From the NCBI RefSeq assembly GCF_010389155.1, contig NC_057763.1, positions 42,514,645 through 42,578,644 on the forward strand: a stretch of DNA of 64,000 nt. The letters are read 5' to 3'. This DNA comes from Erigeron canadensis. Its lineage: Eukaryota; Streptophyta; Magnoliopsida; Asterales; Asteraceae. Of this stretch, positions 58,733 to 64,000 are shown in pieces. Each line of letters begins with the position of its first letter. The stretch's first letter is position 1. The notes under the pieces were generated by a model. The model did not search any database. It was not told the origin of the DNA and saw only the letters and a program-made list of their open reading frames with translations. Made by a program: the position numbers and the translations under genes.

Positions 58733-61113
58733 TCAGAGATCCTCGCTGCAGAAACTGGATGGCACAACTGCAATCTCTAAACGGCCCGTCCATTCTTCAC
58801 CTGGCTTCAAAGTAATTGGTTTCTCTATTGCAGCACCAGCAACACATAACATCTGCTTGTACTCATCGTCTCCCAAATCTGGCATTGCTTTTGATTTTTT
58901 ATCCCATGGATTCCACACCACTTGAGATTTTGCAGATATCACCGCAAAAATGTTAGATTAACGTCGTTATTAAAAGAAAGTGTGTTTGACTTTGAGTTCA
59001 ATCAGACAGTTTCAAAGTCGAATACAATGATGGTTAGCAATTTTTTAAGTGAGATTGATAAGTGCATTTGATTTTATGAAAAACAAGATTGTAGAATGAA
59101 CATTGATGATCTTAAACTTGTGACAACCCAACATAGGTTTAGCTTCAAAATTGATATTTGAGCAAAGAACAAGTCTTATCTATAGGAACATGTTTGTTTT
59201 GAATTTTAAATTAGTATGTTTTGAGAAGTCAGGATGTTGGGAGTAGGACAATTAGATAAACAGCAGAAAAATTTATAATAAAACTAACCAACATCTGGTA
59301 GCCCTTCCTTTCTTATCACATATGTACGCTTCCTTTCATGATCAAGTACAGCAACACAATTCGGAGAACTAAGGTAGACACGATCAATCTGAAACAAACC
59401 ATTAATTCTTTCAATTATAGTGTCTGTAATGAAATGTAATAAATAACTTGTATATGAACACGGTAAAAACCATTGGTGGGTCAATCAAACCCAACTCCCA
59501 TTGAGCCACATCCAAAATATAATACATGATGAACCTTTAACCTGTTAGCCAACCTGCCTATTTTCTCGGCTATAGCCGTATCAGCCATAACAAATTTGTT
59601 TAAAAGAACTCGAGAAATAGATAAATTTACCTCGGATTCAAAAGTAATAGCATCTCCTTGTTCTGTAAAACGCTCTCGTTTAAAAAGGTTGTCAAAGTAG
59701 TCCATTGTTTCTAGCCCTTCAATCCTCACTTCACTATAAATCACACACACACACAAAAAAAAGGTAAATCATTGTTATTGGAGAGATCCACTTGAGATTT
59801 CATATGATCAAAATACCAAACATATCAGCTGGAGCCCATACCTTATGTCAGAAACAGAGAGATACGAGTGATAAGCAAATGAAAAACTGAAAGGCTTCCC
59901 ATTAACATTTCTAATGCGAGATATCAAGCTCAAGTTCCCATCTATCCCAAGGGAGACTCTGAGGCGAAACTCAAAGCTGCAGAAAAAGGTATTCGGTTTA
60001 ATGGTCAACACTTGCAGGCTAAAACTTTTGAACAAAGAAATTTGTAACGATAAATGTTTAGCTAAAATGGAGATGGGTCAAAGACTATTATCAGTGAAAA
60101 GGGCACGCAAAGCACACAAATGCTTTTACGACCTCCTCAATTGCTTCATTTAAGGAACAGATTTTTCCAACTATATGTAATGAATTAAATTTGTAGATTA
60201 ATAACATAGATAAAAAAGATAACAGTTAATCAGTCAACCCAACTCATTTTGTTGACCCTAAACCATTGTTGAGCCGTTATTCGACCTTCCCATTTTGCCT
60301 GACTAAGGAGTCCTCGCTTAAATTATGATTAAAGACCATTCAAACCATATCTGTTAAGCATTATTTGACAATTAAATGGTTCACGAGTATTGGGAGTTAG
60401 GGACTAAAGTACAACCTGTGTGGCCAAAACTTGAGATCTTCGTCAGACGGTTTCAGTAGCAAGTCGACAAAAGATTTTCCATGAGAATCATTGGCAGGAA
60501 GCGGTGGGGGATCATCATCAACCATCCAAAGTTTGTTTCTTGCAAAGCCATGTTGCTCAAGTGAATCACAGTTACCAAACTACATCCATGAATTTACATA
60601 AATGTATAAGTGAACTTTGTTCATTGATCATAAGGTAATACACGAGAGTCATAAACAAACATACCTGAGGAAAACAGATTGGAATACCTCCTCGCATTGC
60701 CTTTGGGGGCTTAAGAATCCCCTAAATTTGTCAAATACCGATATATGAGTATCAGTTGCACAAATAATAAGATATAAATGGCCCAAAACCATGGCTTAAG
60801 TAAGAGTTTAGCTTAAAGGAATAGAGGGAGCACCTTGCTACTTGTAAACAAAAGTTCTTCGCCCCTTTCATTTCTCCATGATACCACCTGACCTCCATGC
60901 AAGCTAACCTGCATATATATCCAAATAGAAGATTGATTAATGCAAGATTTTCTTGATAATGAACATAAGTTCTTAAATTTATGGAAGAAAAGAGCAACTA
61001 ACCCTAGCCGACGCTCCTTGGGGATTTCGAAGCACAATTTGCTCAATTCCATTCCAATCCTTTGTTGTTTCAAGAGCCAACCGTGAATCCCAAACCACAG
61101 CAGAGTGCCCCAT
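58733..61113 (-). CDS. Glucose-6-phosphate 1-epimerase-like protein, 310 aa
   Basis: A cofactor-free sugar epimerase of the aldose 1-epimerase superfamily that interconverts alpha and beta hexose-6-phosphates, probably cytosolic. Eight exons keep frame: 61113-61003, 60908-60834, 60721-60665, 60579-60416, 59976-59842, 59733-59631, 59388-59289 and 58920-58733, giving 310 aa, typical of the family. Landmarks in order: LHGGQVVSWRNERGEELLF (about 40-58), GGIPICFPQFGNC (about 73-85), QHGFARNKLW (about 90-99), FAYHSYLSVSDI (about 169-180), VVWNPWDKKSKAMPDLGDDE (about 249-268), and LKPGEEWTGRLEI. His in QHGFAR and YHSY and Asp/Glu in the later motifs are candidate substrate and catalytic residues. 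The ATG of MGHSAVVWDS (61111-61113) is chosen; upstream in-frame codons begin only with GTG. No transit peptide is evident. Confidence 0.93.
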
Positions 61114-63095
61114 TTTTCTTGCCTCTCTTGGACAATCGCGATAGTCCCCTATTGTGATTTTCACAAAGCCTGATCACACCTTTTGCGTGTACCAAATGCC
61201 GAAATCATTCAAAAGGTGGTGCTACGTGTGAACTAGTGAAAAATATTTTTGTACACTTGTGAACGATATTTATATCTAGACTACTTATTTCGTTTTTTTC
61301 CTTAAACCAGCCCTCACAAGATTCCACCGGATTGCTACTAGAAGATAGAAATCAACCTAAAATTCCTCGAATTACAATTTCCGAGAGTGAATGCTTCTAT
61401 TCATACCACCTAGCAAAAGATAAGATGGACAAAAGTCAATATTTTAATGCAAGAATCCTTTACCTAATATTCAACATTTCAAACAAATATATTCAACCAA
61501 ATTTTCAAACAAAAGCAATCAAATTTATTACATAACAAGCAAATACACATGCTCATAACAAAATTACTCCGTCGCTCTCAAAAGTCGAGCCCACTTTACG
61601 GGTTATATACTAAATTTTTGAAACTCTTACCTTTGATGGCAAACAAATTAACAAAAATGAAAGATACATGATCTCCTACCTAAAGTTGAACTAAAAATTT
61701 CATCCATATTTGTCAAAAGTGTCACCTTTACGATTTAGAAGCAATCTAACAAAATCTCTAATCATTCCACCCTTGATGAAACAAAAAATTACAAAATAAC
61801 AAAGGCATAACCTCCTACCTAAAGTTCAACACGGAAAAAATCCTACCAAATATGTCAGGTAATATGAACTAAACGAAATACAAAACAAGCAAAACACACT
61901 ATCCAAACAAAGTTACTCCCTTTTCTGCAGAATAGAGTTTTTTATACATACCTAAAATTACTCTTCTAGAAATGGAATTTGTTAACAATTTTATCATTTA
62001 AATTTTCTTTAGAAAAGGGTAACTATCAAGTTTACAACTTTATCTTAAACTTTCAAAATTCAAATTATTATAGTGGGCTCTATTCTAAAAGACTAAAACT
62101 AAGGAAAAATCACACAACACTTTCATGAGTTTATCTAAGAAATGATTTTCTATATTCAATGGACAGTACCCAACTACCCATATCCCTAAATCAAGATCTT
62201 ACAAATTAAAACCATAAAATAAAAATAAATAATAATTATTTTTTTTCCTCCCTAACCACCACCAAGATGGCCTAATATCGGGCGTCATGATGTCCTCACA
62301 AGTGGTCTCAAGTCCAAACCTCACTAAGTCAACATCTTAAGATTCAGAAACGGGCATGTAATACCCACTTAGACCGTGTTTTGACGAGTCAAAGACTCGT
62401 CGTATACCCCTGCAAACCTGAACAGGAAAACCAGGGTTGCTCCCAATTTAAGTCCTATCTTTTTCCCCAGTTCAGGAAAAACAAAAATTAAATTATATAC
62501 ATCCCACATTATTACTTATGAACCAAAACCCACTTTCCTAAATTTCCGGATTCTAAAAATCACATAAAAACTTTATACTATATAATATAATATAAACACA
62601 ATAAGCAGATAACTTATCATTATCAAATCTAAAAAAAACATATAAGAAAATACGAAACAGTAGATAAATAACACAACAATAATAACAATAACAAATACGA
62701 AGTAGTAGGTATAAACATAAAAAAGATTTACATACATTGATGTGTTTTGAGATGTGTGAACCGCTTGAAAGAAAGGAAATAAATTTATTTCAGAAATTTC
62801 AAGAATCTTGAATAAAAATTTGGTTTTTATTTTGTTTTTTTTTTTAAAAAAGGTACTTGCTTTATAGACAACAAGAGAATAAAGAAACATGGGGGGTTAA
62901 GAGGCAAGATTGTGAAAACATGTGCAACAAAAATAATAAATAATAAAAATGATTAGCAAAAAATTAGGACAATAATGAATGAAATGTGTGTTTGTGTTAC
63001 TAACCTTTGAAAAAAAAAGAAAAAAGATAATTAATTATCTGCTTGTTCGGAGGAAAAAGAGGAAGGTGAAGGACGTGGAAGATACGTGAAGTACA
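61114..63095 (-). other. 5'UTR with leader intron of the epimerase-like gene
   Basis: On the minus strand a CAAAG|GTTAGT donor (63005/63004) and a GATCAG|GCTTTG acceptor (61170/61169) would remove a leader intron of about 1.8 kb. The untranslated first exon (about 63095-63005) is pyrimidine-rich (CTTCCTCTTTTTCC). Inside the intron, 61566-62095 has Stowaway-like words in opposite orientation (GTCGAGCCCACTT and AGTGGGCTCTATT) and a diverged repeat of CTCCTACCTAAAGTT (61672, 61810), so a decayed MITE may lie there. Confidence 0.5.
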
Positions 63096-63118
63096 TGTAA
63101 AAATGTACAAATGGTCAA

Positions 63119-63132
63119 GATTTATATATTTT
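63119..63132 (-). promoter_or_regulatory. TATA box of the epimerase-like gene
   Basis: The minus strand reads AAAATATATAAATCTTG, about 25-30 nt before the proposed transcript start near 63095 and only 6-8 bp from the Stowaway MITE. Confidence 0.45.
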
Positions 63133-63137
63133 AAATA

Positions 63138-63348
63138 CTCCCTCCGTCCCAATTTAAATGTTACGTTGACTAATTTTAACCATAAATAATTTTGTTTGTA
63201 TTATATAGTAGATGATGAAACTTATATGAACGAAAAGTAGATTAAAAACTCAATCCATTCATATATTTTATATCAAGTATTACATGACACAAACAAAGTT
63301 ATTTACAGTTAAAGTTAGTCAACGTGACATTTAAATTGGGACAGGGAG
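63138..63348. mobile_element. Stowaway-type MITE, 211 bp
   Basis: Starts CTCCCTCCGTCCCAATTTAA and ends TTAAATTGGGACAGGGAG, near-perfect inverted repeats with the canonical CTCCCTCCGT end. It is flanked by TA at 63136-63137 and 63349-63350, as for Tc1/mariner-related MITEs. Subterminal ATGTTACGTTGACTAA and TTAGTCAACGTGACAT extend the inverted repeat to about 40 bp. Confidence 0.92.
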
Positions 63349-63350
63349 TA

Positions 63351-63819
63351 TAAATTATTTATATGTAAAAAGAGGAGAAATTGTGGATTTCAGAGATGTA
63401 TAATATTTTTTATAAAAATTAATTGTCGGAGGGGACAAAAAGGATTCAACTTGATGAAGGAAACTGAATCAAGAGGATGGTGGGGGGTGGCAAAATGGGC
63501 TAACATGATAATACTCATACATTGTACATGTGTACATTTTAGACCTCCTATTATTGCATTTATGTATATTTAGGTCATTTGTGTGCGTGTCAAATCAATT
63601 AAACTTTTGGACAATTTTGGATGAGAACTAGTGCGGAGTAGGATTGAGATCCAAAGTTATTATTAACTTTACTGGTAAAATTGATGATTTTGATATTTGG
63701 ATTAAAATTAAGAGTCAAGATTTATATATCAATTTTGAATCTCAACCTTTGATTTTAATCTAAAAGTCAAGATTCTCTCAATTTCATATATGAAATTAAT
63801 AATAACTTTATAGAATCTC
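63351..63819. other. Intergenic, no gene seen
   Basis: 63655-63800 has an imperfect inverted arrangement (TTGATATTTGGATTAAAATT and TTTTAATCTAAAAGTCAAGA), which may be a small decayed foldback element. Nothing else was recognised. Confidence 0.35.
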
Positions 63820-63920
63820 AATCATGTAGAGTAATGGAGAGTTTTTACCCAGAGATGAGGGTTCAAATTCTTTATTAACAAATTAATAATGTATAAGTTT
63901 ACTATCTTTTAAGTTAGGGC

Positions 63921-63975
<55 letters not shown>
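63820..63975 (+). mobile_element. SINE-like fragment ending in an (AAT)n microsatellite
   Basis: A tRNA-like head is visible: box A-like GTAGAGTAATGGAGAG (about 63827) and box B-like GGGTTCAAATTC (about 63859). After about 45 bp comes a long (TAA)n/(AAT)n run at about 63920-63974. SINEs often end in or seed such simple repeats. No target duplication was identified. Confidence 0.45.
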
Positions 63976-63977
<2 letters not shown>

Positions 63978-64000
63978 CATGGTTATAATGGATGAGACAC

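Noticed and set aside
61114..61164. Upstream extension of the epimerase-like frame (ITIGDYRDCPREARK)
   Set aside because: The frame is open but begins with GTG, not ATG, and lies after a likely leader-intron acceptor; the family start resembles MGHSAVVWDS.
62573..62890. 105-codon minus frame rich in F, V, I and Y
   Set aside because: AT-rich leader-intron sequence of the epimerase-like gene; low complexity and no domain.

Overview
This is nuclear DNA from a flowering plant, most likely a eudicot. The genes carry many GT-AG introns, the sequence between them is very AT-rich, and the spacers are full of plant-type transposons (MITEs, Helitrons, CACTA, hAT, SINE, LTR). I cannot name the species. 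No bacterial, viral or CRISPR features were seen.

Seven host genes are supported, with exon models that keep frame. (1) A JAR1/GH3.11-type jasmonoyl-amino acid synthetase, minus strand, CDS 4514-7955 (588 aa), with a 5'UTR intron and a TATA box near 9150. (2) A small DUF7722-type protein, plus, 33680-33901 (73 aa). (3) Gamma-tubulin, plus, 35241-38951, 11 exons, 474 aa. (4) A GPI-anchored arabinogalactan peptide, plus, 44315-45269 (77 aa), followed by a broken partial duplicate. (5) An MTM1-type mitochondrial carrier, minus, 47451-51268, 10 exons, 368 aa. (6) A cytokinin response factor-type AP2/ERF transcription factor, minus, 53918-54937 (339 aa). (7) A glucose-6-phosphate 1-epimerase-like protein, minus, 58733-61113, 8 exons, 310 aa, with a 5'UTR intron and a TATA box near 63125. 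The genes are functionally unrelated neighbours (hormone conjugation, microtubule nucleation, cell wall, mitochondrial transport, transcription, sugar metabolism). There is no sign of an operon or biosynthetic cluster.

The span 9.2-33.5 kb is a transposon graveyard without a host gene. The best-resolved part is 10978-14038. There a Mutator-like element has its right 9-bp target duplication split by a Helitron; that Helitron is split near its 3' end by a second, inverted copy of its own family; and the second copy carries a SINE with a perfect 17-bp target duplication. Removing each layer restores the target sequence below it. Further right are a 5'-truncated CACTA element (18402 to about 22770), short Helitron copies, and a 3968-bp solo LTR (25810-29777) with perfect ATCAC duplications.

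Other elements with defined ends are a Mutator-type foldback MITE (464-852), a hAT-type element (42911-43730, 8-bp duplication), a Tourist-type MITE (57331-57622), a Stowaway-type MITE (63138-63348) just upstream of the epimerase TATA box, and a plastid trnI-trnA spacer fragment (about 46652-46830) inserted in the duplicated arabinogalactan-peptide segment.

I did not find a convincing new biochemical system. The most unusual content is the nested-transposon structure and the duplication plus plastid-DNA insertion behind the arabinogalactan peptide gene. Family assignments rest on recognised motifs and recalled family sequences, not on database searches.
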